A stretch of 64,000 nucleotides of DNA from Todiramphus chloris collaris (taxonomy: Eukaryota > Chordata > Aves > Coraciiformes > Alcedinidae): positions 54,674,772-54,738,771 of the forward strand of contig JANVCC010000020.1 in assembly GCA_025345505.1 (NCBI GenBank), given 5' to 3'. Both the position numbers and the translations under genes were made by a program. Within the stretch, counting starts at the first letter, position 1. The number at the start of each line of letters is the position of its first letter. Below, piece after piece: positions 1-13,617 of this stretch. The notes beneath the pieces were generated by a model, which searched no databases, had not been told where the DNA came from, and was given only the letters and a program-made list of their open reading frames with translations.

Positions 1-1437
1 AGCAAAAATTACTCTGTATCAAAGGAAAAGCTTGATTTTAGCCTTAAAAACATAAATAGTATGTAGTACCTTCAGCAGCCCGTGGATGCGGGTTATTGTG
101 TTGCCAACTGTTTACAGGTTAAAGTTAATAAAATCTACTATTTGGAAATGGTGTGGACACAGCTGGGCTAAGAGGCATCAGTGCCCATTTCACAGCAGCA
201 TTTCAGGAAAGCAAGTGAGGAACCGCTTTCCCCTCACAATGCCATTTGCTTGGCAGAGGGTCATGAGGAAGTCCCAAGCACGACCCAGGAGCAGGATTTT
301 CAGAACAATCCCCATACAGTCCTCCATACTGGCAACACCTGGTCGTCATAGGCATAATGGCCTTCTGGGGTCCCTGGCACCAGAGCCCAGCTTTCCTTGT
401 TGCTACCTTTGTTGGCAAAAATGTTCACAGGCCTCTAAGCCATGGTAATTTTTAAAGCTGCTTGATTTTTTTTATTTATTTATTTTAATTACTATTTTTA
501 ATTTTATTTCTGAAGTCATTGGCATATGTCTCTGACTTGCTGAAGTACCCATGAACCTCAAAAACTGGTTGATTTAATGGGTGAGGCAAAAATGACCTAT
601 ATAACCAGGGCTGTGCAAAGCCAAGAAGACAGGAGATGTCCCAGAAGCAGAGACATCTGATGCTTTCATCTCACAACTGTCCTCGTGCACCGCATGCTCT
701 GTAACCAGATCCTGGAAGGCTATTTGGGACAAGGCATTGGTTATTTTATTGTGCTTTTTTTGTTACTTCATGCTTTTTTTTTTTTCTATGCTTTGAGGAA
801 GGGGACTTGTAGAGCCAGTCTGTGACTTCTGAAATTATCTCTTGAGTATTGGCAGACAATGGAGAAAAATAGACTGTTGTATTTTGCTGATTGGCTCACA
901 CTTGATGAACTACCTTAATGTCAGAGTGAAAGTTTGGTATTTTTGTGGAAGTATTGTCCAGGGTTTTTTTGTAGTTTTTACCTTCATGTAGAGCAAAGAA
1001 GGAGTGAAGCCAAAATATCTGGGTGTCATTTCAGGGTTGAAATGATATTTCCGGATGTCATTTTAGGGTGCAAAACACAGCCTCGTGAGCATCATATGCG
1101 GGTGCAGCTTCTTTTTGCTGCCTCAAATACTTCATTATCCAGGAAGTGTGAATATTAACAGTGCTCCTGAGAGTGATTTCTTAGAAGCTGATGCTCAAGG
1201 GTTTTGTCTGCACCTGTTACTGTTGTTATTATTATTCCTATTTCTACTTGTAATTGATGCAAGTTGGTTAATTACCACTACCATCATTTAACACAAAGAG
1301 CTACAAGGTGGTGGAAAAACATTTCGTCACACAAATTCCTGGTATGTCGACACATGTGAGAGACACAAAAAAAAAAAAAAACCACAAAACTTAGAGAAGA
1401 TTAACAGCAGATGTACTTGGATGTACAGCAGTTCATC

Positions 1438-1664
1438 AGGATTCAGATTGAATATCAGGAAGAAGTTCTTTACTTTGAGGGTGGTAGAACAGTGGAATAG
1501 GCTACCCAGGGAGGTGGTTGAGGCCCCATCCCTGGAGATATTCAAGGTGAGGTTGGACAAGGCTCTGAGCAACCTGGTCTAGTTGAGGGTATCCCTGCTC
1601 ACTGCAGGGGGGCTGGACTAGATGACCTCTGGAGGTCCCTTCCAGCCCTGGCCATTCTATGATT
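1438..1664 (+). mobile_element. CR1 LINE, 3'-end fragment (sense)
   Basis: The sequence matches the CR1 3' end as I know it: a frame resembling the last part of ORF2 (gaagttctttact, gtggtagaacagtgg), then the 3'UTR-like stretch with ggactagatgacctctggaggtccc, ending in attctatgatt. It is strongly 5'-truncated, as is usual for CR1. It lies in intron 1 in the same orientation as SPRED2. Confidence 0.9.
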
Positions 1665-2748
1665 TTAATGTAAGTAATCACTTGAAAAGGGAATGTGAAC
1701 TGGCATAAGGCAGGTAACCACTAGGTAGTCTGGCTGGCTCAGGTGGGCTTTTGAGCATGAACCTTTGCTTATCCGTAGTCATCAGGGAGCGTATCGATGC
1801 CAGTGTAGCAGTGTCAGTATTTGTCTAGACGGGAATAATTTGTGTGAACTGAAATTTTCAATTGTTTTAGAGTCAGATCTCTGCATCTCTGATTTTACTG
1901 CAATTTAATTGATGATGCTGTTGTTATAGATGGTTGCTGTCCTAGCTGATACATACAAAACCAGAAAGCGTGTATATTGGTATGTTCTATGTCAGACAAA
2001 TAGCAAATGCTTAATATTTGATACAATATAGAGACATTTATATATAGTTATAAGAACGTTCCATGCAGTAAGCACACATGTAGCATCTAGGACTTCATTG
2101 CAGTTGTGCTAGAGGTCATATCCAAGCTGGGTTGATAGTATTGCACTTGATTTTATTTTTTTTTTAATGTAGATCATTTCTCCCCATAGTCAACTCACAT
2201 CTGCTAACTAACTCAGAAATTTAATCATATTTCCTAAGTGATGAATGCCTTAGTTCAAAGGGATCACTTCCAGTGGACTAAAATAATTCAACTATATTTG
2301 GTACTAAAGATTGAAGTGCCAGGATGTTATTAGAAGCATAAATATTTAAACTTTTTTTTCTTTTTTTCTTTTTTTTTCCCCAAGGTTAAGTTAACTTAAT
2401 TTCTGTGCTGATGGCTTTCCGCACTCTCGGAATTCTGTGGACAGATTTGAGTTTACTTGAACTCTTACAGTGCATTCAGTACAAGTGTATAGTATTGGTT
2501 GCAATGGGAACAATCTGTATTTCTTGCAGGCTTTTGCAAGAAAGATGCGTAGAAGTTGCTTCAGAAAGTTCCTGGTTGAGGACAAACTGATGTGGTGTTC
2601 CTGTCCCCTCTTCTTCCTGCTTTCTTTAATAGCAGAAAACCCCTGATCAGTGCTGACCCTCAGCCTGATTCATTTAAGTAAGGTAACTTATGTGTGAGAC
2701 ATTACACAAGTCTGAGGGCTCCTTGTGGGCTAGCATGAGATGTTTCCA

Positions 2749-2992
2749 AGGTGGAAGAAAAGATTGGTGCCTCCTTTCAGGTAATTGTGAGAGCAAGAAG
2801 CCTCCCTTAGCCATCCTTTCTCCAGACTAAACAACCCCAGTTCCCTCAGTTGCTCCTCACAAGACTTATTCTCAAGACCCTTCAACAGCTTCGTTGCTTT
2901 TCTCTGGACCTGCTCCAGCACCTCAATGTCTTTCTTATACTGAGGCACCCAAAACTGAGCTTCATCGTTGGCTGTATCACATCCCAGCTGCA
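2749..2992 (-). mobile_element. CR1 LINE, internal fragment (antisense)
   Basis: On the minus strand the sequence encodes a peptide with the CR1 ORF2 C-terminal signature: a [19 protein letters not shown] block followed by [11 protein letters not shown]. Both the reverse transcriptase core and the CR1 3' terminus are missing, so it is an internal fragment of an old insertion. Edges are approximate. Confidence 0.8.
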
Positions 2993-5900
2993 TACTTGGA
3001 GGGACTGTAAGTCATGGCGGTGGTGGTTTTATTTTCATTTGAAGAAAAACCAAGGCAGGAGAGTCCAGAACAGCTTTTCTTGATAGTACTCATTGAAAAT
3101 GAAGAGGTTTACCACAAACAGAAACTATCATAATGCTGAATCATTGTAGTAAATATACTGAAATACGTATCTGGAGGGGAGTGCCTTAGCCCTGTGGCTG
3201 TGGGTGGAAATGCAACAGCAAAGTAACTTGATTTATTGTTATCACCTACAGAACATTGTCCATGCAGTGACAGCCCTTTCAGTGACTTCTAATGGCTTTA
3301 AATGATGTGCAAACCAAATAACAATGTTTGCTGGGGAAGCAGCTAATCCATAATGTGCAGGATGGCCTCCCTGGTCTGACAGCTCTGGGGACCTGGATGA
3401 GGAAACTCTCTGCAGCTGCTTTTGTATAGAGAGTAGTATGACTTGCAGATGGAAGCTATTGCCCGGTATCTTAAAATTTGGAAAAACAAATATTCCCTCA
3501 AAATAATATAAAAAACCCCACAACTTCCACTTCTTCCTGTTTTTATAGTTCATTTATTTCCTCAGTGTCATGGTTTTGTCTCCAGTACTGTAGATTATTA
3601 ATCTTCAGAGTATCAGGACCTTCACAGAAGTATTTCCTGTACTTGTTTATCTGTCTTCTTAAAAAATTAGTATCTGCTTGTTCTTTTCCGAATTTTTCCT
3701 TGAAATAATGGAATACTCTCCTTCAGTAGTAAGACTTTTTGCTAGAAAAAATATCAAGATGAATCACTGCCGGGGTCAAAGTACCTTTTGTATGACTTAG
3801 TCAGTGTCATCCTTTAGGACATCTGCAAGTAGCCTCAAATTCCAGAGGCCACTGTCTTTGTGTTGGTTTTGGCAAAGTAGTGTTTCAGATAAACTCCATT
3901 CATCTGATTGTAAGTGAATCTGCAGATCTCCTGTCCAAGTGTCACCTAGACCCCTAGAAAGGGGGTGCTGCTGCATCTTGAGCTTGTTTTAAGTTGGCCA
4001 GGGATTTCAAACTGATTTATTAGCAAGGTGAGTGTTGACTGTTAGCAGAAAAATGCTAGTTTACTACATCCAATTCTTGTTATAAAGGGGTGGAGGCAAT
4101 CTTCTCAGCGTCTACACTGATAGCTCCTGTTAATTTTAGAAAATTCCAGCTCAGTTTTTAAATACATGCATTTAAATATATTCCTTCTGAAATGTGCATG
4201 CATGCTTATGGTGGATGGGGACTCGACTCCAAAGTTCTCTGTGGATTTGTTACAGCCCAAGCACATCTGGACAGGCTGAAGCAAGGATCTGGTTTCTCCC
4301 TTCTACCTCAAAATTGATGGTATGCATCATCCATGCATGTCCAAGGGAGAGCACTGGATTGGGATGAGTGTCTGGCTTTCCACCTCCACTTTCTATTTCA
4401 CATGGAGCTGTCATCTTCCAACTCCGTCGCTGGAGCTGAGTCTGTTTAATGCCACCTGTAACTTAATGCTCATACTGGCATTGCCTCGTGTTTCTGTGTC
4501 ATGAGCTGGATTTCATTGATATCTGTAGCATTGGCCTGGTGGCTTCTCCAAGGCTGTCCACATGGTGGAGGAAACATGGGTTGGGTGCCTACTTCACCAT
4601 GGTGCTAATATTAATAAAAAAAGGAGACCTGGACAAAGCAGCAGCTTGCAGCTCCTTCAAGGCATAACTTTTTGAATTGCCCCTTACTCCATCTTGTCCA
4701 TTAATGTCAGGAGTAGCATTTGATCAGACTCGGAAAGGCTAGGGGTGGTGGAGTGTGTATGTTGTATTGGTGGTTTGGTGGGTTGTTTTTTTCAGGCAAA
4801 TTGACAAGTAATTTCCCATTATGGTGTAAATTGTTCATCAAAGCTCGTGTTCAAGTTGCTTCTTGGGCAATTTATGCATATTACTCTTCCTCAGCACACT
4901 AAAATGCCATTGCTGTTTTCTCTGAATGTTAATTTCTAACAGACAACAAGGCCTTGCAGGGCAGTCTTGGCATGTCGTGCTTCCATCGCTGTTTTCTGGG
5001 AGCCAAAACATCCCACCAGAATGCTGGATGCAGAGCTTCTCTCCCTTTGCATAAATGTCTTCAGACCAAGGGTCTTCCTGTGTAAAAGTTTTCTTGCTCC
5101 AAGATACTAGTGGACATAGTGGTAGAGGCAGGTAAATCCTAAGCAAGGAAGTCAGGGACTTACAACTTGGATGAACCCTCCTTAAGGAAAAACAAATTTG
5201 TAGATAGGGTGTTGAAGGATAAGTGTGCACTTCCTGTCGATTTTGCATCCTTGGGAAACAGGAATTAAAGCCCTAGTCAATCTGAGCTTCAGGGCAGGGG
5301 GGAAAAAACCAGACATTTTGGATTGAGATAAACACTTGTAGTTCCATTATCATCCACTGAACACATATAGAGTGGTTGTAACACCACTTGAGAGTGAAAA
5401 ACAAGTGGAAGTTGGGGGAAAGAAAGAAATCAGGGTGTATCGTCTTTCTCTCTTGTAGGTATTACCTTAATAATTTACTGGAGGTGGGCAACATGTAGTG
5501 TAGATGGGCCATTGCCCAAAGATAAAACTTAAATTCTTCTCAGAGGTCTTCATGAAGAAGATAATGTCACTTTTCTTCAGTGTTCATTTTTGGATATTTT
5601 GGAACAGAGTGTCATGGCCTGTTAAATGAATAGACTTGCCTAAGCTGTTACTTGATATTTTCTAAGGTAAGCTGATAGTGAATGCACCAAAAAAACCTTG
5701 ATGGCAATAGGATGAAAAGTTCCTTCACCATCTTTGCTGCTAAATGCTTCATGCTTTTATCATTATTATGTATTAATAGTATTATTTTATTCTATTTTAT
5801 GCTAAAAGCAGCATAAAAGACCATGGAGGGGACTCTGTCTCTCCCTAGGCAGACATACCCAAAGCTTAACTTTTCGGAAGGAATTGGCGTGAAAACACAA

Positions 5901-8900
5901 ATGTGCATTTAAAAGATGTGCTTATTAAAACGGAGTGCAGGAAATATAAGCTGTTAAATGCAAGTGAAACTTTAGTGACCTGGCAAAGGACCGGTAGGAA
6001 GAGGGGCATGCAACTGCCTGCAGCTTGAGGAAACTTTGTGCCTTTTCCAAAGCCCTCTGGCTGTGCAAGGGAAGCAAGTAAACAGGAAAGCTGTCTGCAG
6101 ATAAAGTAGAGGTTGCAAGATGCACTCTGTTCGCTTGAGGAAACTCTGTAAAGAGCCAGAAAAGGTACAGCAAGGGCAGGATACTGTTTTAGTAACACTT
6201 TACAGGAGAAGCAGAGTCATCTTGAATATTTCAGCTGGTTAGCTTAAGTCAGTCCCCACCAAAACAGGGAGTGGGCTGAAGGGTGGCACAGTCAACATCA
6301 GCTTGAGTGTGTGAACTTGGAGCTGGTCATCACAATTTTATGGAAGTCTTCACCGTATTTAGGCATGTAGGTGGATAAAGGTTATCATATCACAGTGCTT
6401 GCTTCTTGGTCTGCCTTATCTTGCTGCCTTTGCAAGTGCTTTTGGTATGGAGTATTGAGTCCTGGCACGAGGGTTTTGTGAAAGATAGTGCCAGCTCTTG
6501 GGAAGAGCACCAAAGATGATTTGAAGTCGAGAAAGAAGAAACTGGAGAAGACAAAAAACTGGATATATGTGGTCTAGGCTACATAATTAGTTTGAGAGTA
6601 CTTCAACAGGAAAATCTTTAATCCTACAGGAAGGCAGAGATGCAGTGGTTAGAAGTTAAATTTCACACTTAAAAACCCCCAATGTACATGTTGGGGTTTT
6701 TTTAAAGTATGTTGTGGATTCTTCATCACTTGAGATCTTTTGCGGATTAACTGGAGTGAAGAGTTAAGTAGCCTAAATTACAGCTGAAATGAAACAAAAG
6801 TTAGATTTAGGAACAATAAGCCAAGTCAAGTTTTGAACCTGTTTTGTGAGCAATTGATTTTCTCAGGCAGTCGGAGGTTTGAGTCCACTAGTGGCAGTAA
6901 TTGACCTTGGCTCCTAGAGTCAAGGAGCTCCTCAGACAGGTGTCTCGAAAGAAGCGGTTGACCTCTGCCAGCCGGCTAGTCTAGGAGATACTGATACTGA
7001 GTGCAAGAAAAAAATACTAATTCAGATGGAAATGATGGAGAGATGGGACATCAAAAACAACTCTGCATTGAGATAAGTATTTATGTGCAAAAAAAGGGAG
7101 GAAGAAGGTCTTGGCTTTTTTTTACTAAGCGTGTATGTTTGGTTTTTTACCAGTTTTTTATCAAGGAAATGAAAATTTGTTTCCTGCTTTGTGATGGTCA
7201 AGTCCATGTCACAGAAGTAAAACAAAGTACAGGGTTTGATTTCCTGGAGTATATTACAGCTGTTTGTCCAGGTATCAATTAGAAGCTATGAAGGAAGGGT
7301 TTAATTAGAAGAAAAGCATATGAGGCTTTTCCAGTGCAGAGGAGCTCAGTGCATGTCGTTTGTGTCTTTTCTGGTTGTGGATGTTTATTTAGAGGTAAGA
7401 TGCTCTCAGCGACTTTCCTTTGATCTGTCTTCAGGAAAATTAAATACACATGGCCTCCACCTGGAATGGCGGAGGTGGATGGAAATACTCATCTATGCTG
7501 GGTCATTTTTTTATTGTCATTTATATATATAAAAGTCCATTCGTGCAGAGAATGACATGTCTGTCCAAGGCCTAAGCTTTAAAACAGAAAAGAAAAATGA
7601 TTGTTATAAGCTGTCAGTTGCCTGGTGATGGACTTCTAAAACCAAGAGTTGTCTTGGTTTGCACAGTTTGGAATGGCAAAGAAATGCTGCCTCCAATTTG
7701 CCATGCTCATGTAACATCTTTGTGACTTACAGATATGTTGTGCCTCCACTAAGACCTGGGATTGTATTATTCATAGCAGTCTGATGCCAAAGGTATGCGT
7801 GCATGCAGCATTCTGCCCGGGATGATGGCCTGAGGACTATGGCCTCCCAGACAGTCCTCTCCAGCTCTGAGCTACAAAGTAATTGCTGCTAGGCCTTAAT
7901 GCAAGATGTTCCCACCATCCTAGTGGTCTGCAGCTTGCCTGAGCAAAAAGAAAAAGGGATGTATCATTGCTGTTTCAGATCAGACAATGTCTACAGAATA
8001 AATACTGCAGCTTTCATCTTTCCTTAGTTTTACTGGAGTACTCCGGGTACATTTGTGTTCAGGAAGCATATGCTCAGTGAGGCTTAAGATATGGGTGCAG
8101 TCTATATTGAGAAATGCATAAGCAGAACTGAGCTGTGCCATGACTACAACTGTTCCTGCAATGGCTTTTATGGACCATCTATCTCCCAGCAGACTCCTCA
8201 ACTTCTGAAGCACTATTCAGATGTACTTTTAGTAATATCTAGCTTTTGTGCTGGTAGAGGTGAGCAGCATGAGAGAGCCTTATTCCAGTTTCATGGACAA
8301 CAGGGAAAGCCTGGTAATGGTGGGTAGTGAGCAGCATTTCAGTGCTCCTGAATATTCAACAGACCCAAGCAAATCCTAAAAAGTCTGAAGTCATTCCTAA
8401 GGATCAGCTTTTCTGCCCTTTTTCCTATTTCTGCTATACTTCCAGCCCTTCCATACAAGGTTTTGAGGATATTTTTTCACTGTAGCACCAAGCTAGTAAG
8501 GATGGGTATGCAAAGGTTTAATGGACAGGGCAGTATTTAAGGGGAAAAATAATAATAATAAAGTGCAGCAGCATTACTAACCCTGAAGCTGAGGCTGGTT
8601 AGCTTAGCCTTAAGTTTAAAGAACGTGTGCAAAAGCAAGAACCCAACTAGCGATTCAGCTGATAGTCACAACTATCTGTTGACTTGATACCTGCTTCCCT
8701 TCAGAGAAAACCCTTGGGAGCAAATCTTGAAGCCAGCTAAATTAGGTGGTGTTTGTTCTTCTTGACTAATGCAACAACTTCTTGGGCATAGACAGGAGAC
8801 CAGGGGTCTATTTGCATCCATATGGACTGAGCACACTAACATTTGTAACAGAGCTTTTCTGTGTCTTGCCTTTTCACAAAGTATTTCTCCCTACCTGCCC

Positions 8901-10948
8901 CTGATCCTGGCACACCAGCAAACAGGCAACTTTGCAGAAAATACCCAAGTCATGGCTCAACCCATCCATGGGAGTTGAGAGCTACTTGCAAAATTGTGTT
9001 AGCTTTACACTACGAGTGCTTTTTTGAGGGTGAGAGCAGCGCTGCTGCAGAGCAAATCCTGCCACATCTGGGTAGGATGAGTTGTGGGCTGGGGATGTAT
9101 AATGAAGTTATTTTAATAACCTTTTTTATTTTTTAATTACTTGGGTAGCACAGTGCTCTGACTGGCTAATGAGTTTCCACTGGTTGCAAATGCACTTCTA
9201 CCAAAACACTTATACCCTTTGCCCATTAAATTAAGGACATTTTTATACTGTATATTGAAATAGCATAAACACAGCTAGCACTTCATCCCACTAGAACAAA
9301 CTTAAAATGCTGCCTGTTGCCTTCAGCATGGCTTTAGACTGTAGCTTGATTGCATTGTGTGACAAATCCAACCAAGCTGTGCCTGCAGCTACATCTGCAC
9401 ATGTGCTCGCTGGGTACTGGAGAGAAGCAGCGAACAATTGTTTCTGTCCTGGTGACCCTGGATGTTCTCAGCATCCCCCTCTACACACTGGAATCAGATT
9501 CAAGCTACAGTGGTCTCAAGCTCAGTGTTTACATGGTCCAAGCTGGAAGTTGTCCAGAGCATGTACGATTTAGGTTATGATGTCTGTAAAATGGGGATTT
9601 GGTTTTCTTAAAGGATGCCTTCAGGCAGTGGCACCTCGGTTGCTGTTCCCCACCCTGGGAAAAAAGGAATTTTGCCGCAAATCAAGGTTAAAGTAGTTTG
9701 GATTTAAGGAAAGCAGAAGCAGCTGAGCCTGGAAACACTTAAATTAGGTTTCCTTCCCCCTCCTGCCTAATAATCAGTGTAGATTAGTTAGAAGCCGAGC
9801 AAGTATTTCAGAAGCTGCTTTCAGAGCCCCAATGTCACAATTTTTATTCTTGTTGTTGGTGCCTAGGCAGTTCTTGAGCAGAATTTTTGCTTTAAAAAAA
9901 ATAAAAAATAAAGAGGGCGTTTAGGAATGATCATATAACTTTGGAGAGGGACAACAGAGTGAGGACTTAAGTGATTACAAAAGCTTTGGGAGCAGTAAGG
10001 GAGCACTTGAGACCAACTGCCCCATGAACAATGAAACAAAGCTCTTGCATAGGGTTGTTGCTGTGTTGGCCCTTCAGTTCTGTGGGCTGCCTGCTAAGGT
10101 ATGGTATACATAGCTGATACTTAACAAATACAAACTTCTTGCAAACTGGCAGTATTTAAAATCCTGTTAAAAGCTGCAGTGGAGACAGGCACTGCAGAAA
10201 GCTGAATTGTTTGGACCCTTGGTCCCAGCACTGCATGAGGAGCTTTTGAGGAATAAAGTGCATCTGGGGTTACCAGAGATGACTACTGCTTTCAACTTTG
10301 GACCTGTTTGCAGTCCTGGGTGAGCGGTGATGCACCTACTGGTCTTGGTGCAACCTCTCAGCAGTGTGTTTGTTCCATCAGCCACTGCTAAATGCCCCCA
10401 TTATTAGTTTATGGTGGTTTTATTGTTTTGGGTTTTTTTCCCCCCAGCCTGTAACTGGGGTGGGGAAACAAGGATCTTTGTTCAGTGCATGCGCTTGTGC
10501 TTTTGGAGCAGGGAGGATGTTACAAATGAGTAATGGTCAGGCCGGGCTGTAATATGCAGAATACCTCTTGGATGACTCACCTGGTACAACGCAGCACATC
10601 CCTTAAGGAGACTGAATCACGAATGGTGGCAAAGCTTCCTCCATTGCTCATTCAGTGTCAGTCAGCTGAGACGCTAGGCAGCCAACGCCGACTGGGAGGC
10701 TGGTAGTGGCAATGATGGTAAAATGGAGAAATCGGGGTGGAAAATGTAGAGGAAATGGCATCCCCCGGGCGGTCTGTGTGTGTGTTCTCACTGTGTAAAA
10801 TTTTGTATTGTTTTACCCATTTTTTTTTTTTCCCTCTGCTTCCCCCCCCATGTGCTCCCACAGGCCTTCTGAATCTTTTCTAAATCAGCATAGAGTTTAT
10901 GAATTTATGTATCACTACTTCTGTGAAACACAGGCTTTCTTTCATGGC

Positions 10949-10950
<2 letters not shown>

Positions 10951-10983
<33 letters not shown>
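10951..10983. repeat. (TG)n(TA)n microsatellite at gap edge
   Basis: A short TG run passes into about 12 TA units and stops at the first N. The true array length is unknown because it runs into the gap. Confidence 0.95.
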
Positions 10984-11083
10984 NNNNNNNNNNNNNNNNN
11001 NNNNNNNNNNNNNNNNNNNNNNNNNNNNNNNNNNNNNNNNNNNNNNNNNNNNNNNNNNNNNNNNNNNNNNNNNNNNNNNNNNN
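10984..11083. other. Assembly gap, 100 N
   Basis: Exactly 100 N, the customary placeholder for a gap of unknown size. It is bounded by a TA repeat on the left and a run of eight C on the right, both hard to sequence, so an unknown length of simple or GC-rich sequence may be missing. Confidence 1.
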
Positions 11084-13617
11084 CCCCCCCCGAAATAATA
11101 GTTTAGTGTGCACCCTCTCTTAAATACCAAGAGAAAAAACAGTGCTCACTAGGAAGCTGTTTCCCTTGATGTCCCTCCTAGCAGGGGTTAAAGAGAGCTG
11201 GAAGGCAAACTTAATGTGGATGCTGGTTTTCATGTAGTTAAGAATGTCATTTATTCAACTTTTTTAAAAATGCATTTATCTGACAAAAGGTAAAAGTCTT
11301 TTAGATTTAGACAACACTTACCCTGCTTATTCTCTCTGCCTCTGAAATAGATTCATTTGGAATTGCATCACAGGAAGTTGTGTGGTTGGTTTTTATTTTT
11401 GCAAAATATTTTCTAGTCTTTGTAGTTGTATTGTACACGTCACAGAGGCACTTACGGGGGATAAATATAGCTGCATTCTACACTCATTAAAATGGAGGAC
11501 AATGGGGGGAAAAATCAAATTGTTTTGGGTGAGTGAGGGATTTTGTTTTTTCTTTTCTTTGTAAACTTTGAATTTTTCAGAGTTACAATGTGTGCGTCTA
11601 CACAATAATTTTATTTTTATGTTCTGGAGTATCATTGATTTTGTAGATTAAGATCAGCATACCTTGCATTATTTTCACTTGCACTGTAGTACAGCTGCAT
11701 TAGGACATAAGTACCACTGTCATGCAATAACAACTTCATTTCACATTACAGTAAATGACAGTACTATTTAGCTTTCCTTGAAATCTGTTAATATTTTGTA
11801 CCCTTGCACAAAAACAGGAGGACTTGAACATGCAACTCTTGCCTGTACTGCATGATGGCTTCATAAGGCACAGGGTAAATTATTTAATAAATCACATTAT
11901 CTTATTAAACTGATTTTTATTTATTTGCTGCTGCTCCCAACTTTCTGATGTGTGCAGCTATAAAGTGTTATTGCAGAATTGATCCATTTAAAAATGTATA
12001 ATTTTTTTTTTTTAATAAACACCAACCACAAACAAAGCAGCCACTGTGCAAAGTTGTGAGGAGGCTAGTCCGTTCTCCAGTGAGAAGAAGTTCACTGTGA
12101 TTATTTTTGGTTGAAGTTTTATTGAGTTGTTGCTCATTAAAAGTTTTATTTGGTTTTGTTTTGGTTTTTTTTCATTTGTGTGCATCCCAGTGGGGGTGTG
12201 GCTGTCTTATAGGAAAAAAAAAAATAAAATTCTGGGGTGTTTTTTTAACAACTTTTGCTGTGAGTTTTGCTAGCTCTAACCCAGTTTCAACAACATATTA
12301 CAGTGATGCTTCAATATGGTGGCAAGCAGTGAAGTAATCTGTCCCCAGTGCAGTTAGATTTTAATTTTTATTCAATACTGGTTGAGTAGTAAGCTAATTT
12401 CTACAGATAGCCCTTAAAATCAGTGCACTTGAAGCTGTGTCAGTGGATCTCAGCTTGCTTTTTTCCCCTAAAAATCCACTTGCTGGTTCATGTGGGGTTT
12501 GTCCACACTTGCAGCACTTTGTGGGAATTGCTAGGCAAGCCTCTCAAAGGAGCAGAGGTTACGTTTGCCAAAAACCAATTTAGCCCATGCAGGGCTAAAA
12601 CTCTGACATGTGTAATTAAAAAAAAAAAAAAAAAAAGTTGAGATACGTATAAAATAAATTAATATATTACAACTTCATACCTACATTTATAATTTTATGT
12701 ATATTATTTTTATACATATAATTTTTTCAAAATTATTTTTCCACATACTTCCTGGAAGGATCTGAAATAATTACAGGATTATGAAATCCCATTTGAGCAA
12801 GTTTGGATAAAGCTGTTTCTCGTAAAGTCAAAAATCAGCCTCGTATATTTAATAAACCTTTTGGTGAAAGTGTTCCTTTGTTTGTTGTTGTCTCGGTGTT
12901 CAAAGGAGCTGTGGAGGTCAGCAGCTGGATTGTTCCAGGTGTCTTGGTTTTTTGAGAAGTCCTTTTCCTTCTGTAAAAACAACCAACCAACCAAAACTGA
13001 TGTTAATCATTCCTGTGGAGGATTTTTGGTTGGGCCGAAGCGCTGGAAGCAGACTCAGGTTTGATAGGCACCATCTGTAGAGAACCTGGCCCCTCTTTAC
13101 TCTCCCTTTCAGGCTTTTCTAGACCCAGAAAGTCCTCAAGGAATGAAAAATAAAATAAAAAGGTGGTACTTTGGGTTTGCTCTAGCCTCCTGGACCGGTG
13201 TTCCTTGCATGAGGCCATGTGTCATAGGAAAATAAACTTTTGAGACTTGAAGGTGCTTGAGCCTTTGAGCATCCCTGACACATCCAGGACCCTTCTCCCA
13301 GTCTATTGGAGTGATATCGCTGCTAGGTTGTGGGTTTTTTGCACGCAAGATTTTGAGCAGCATTCAGCAGGAAATCTCTCGGCATTGAGTAACCTTTGTG
13401 CAGAACTACTCCTCTGGGGTGCTTTATGGGATGTGCAGGTAGGACTGTGCATGTCTTAAAACTTGGCAGTGGTGATTTCCAAATCCTGCATAAGTGCTTC
13501 CTTTGGGGCACTACCTTCTGTGCTGCTGGAACTTAACAGTGTTCTTGGAGTTAATATAATTAATTTTTTTTTTATGTTTTTTTTTCCCCTGAAGTGGCCA
13601 GTATGCAAGCTGAACAC

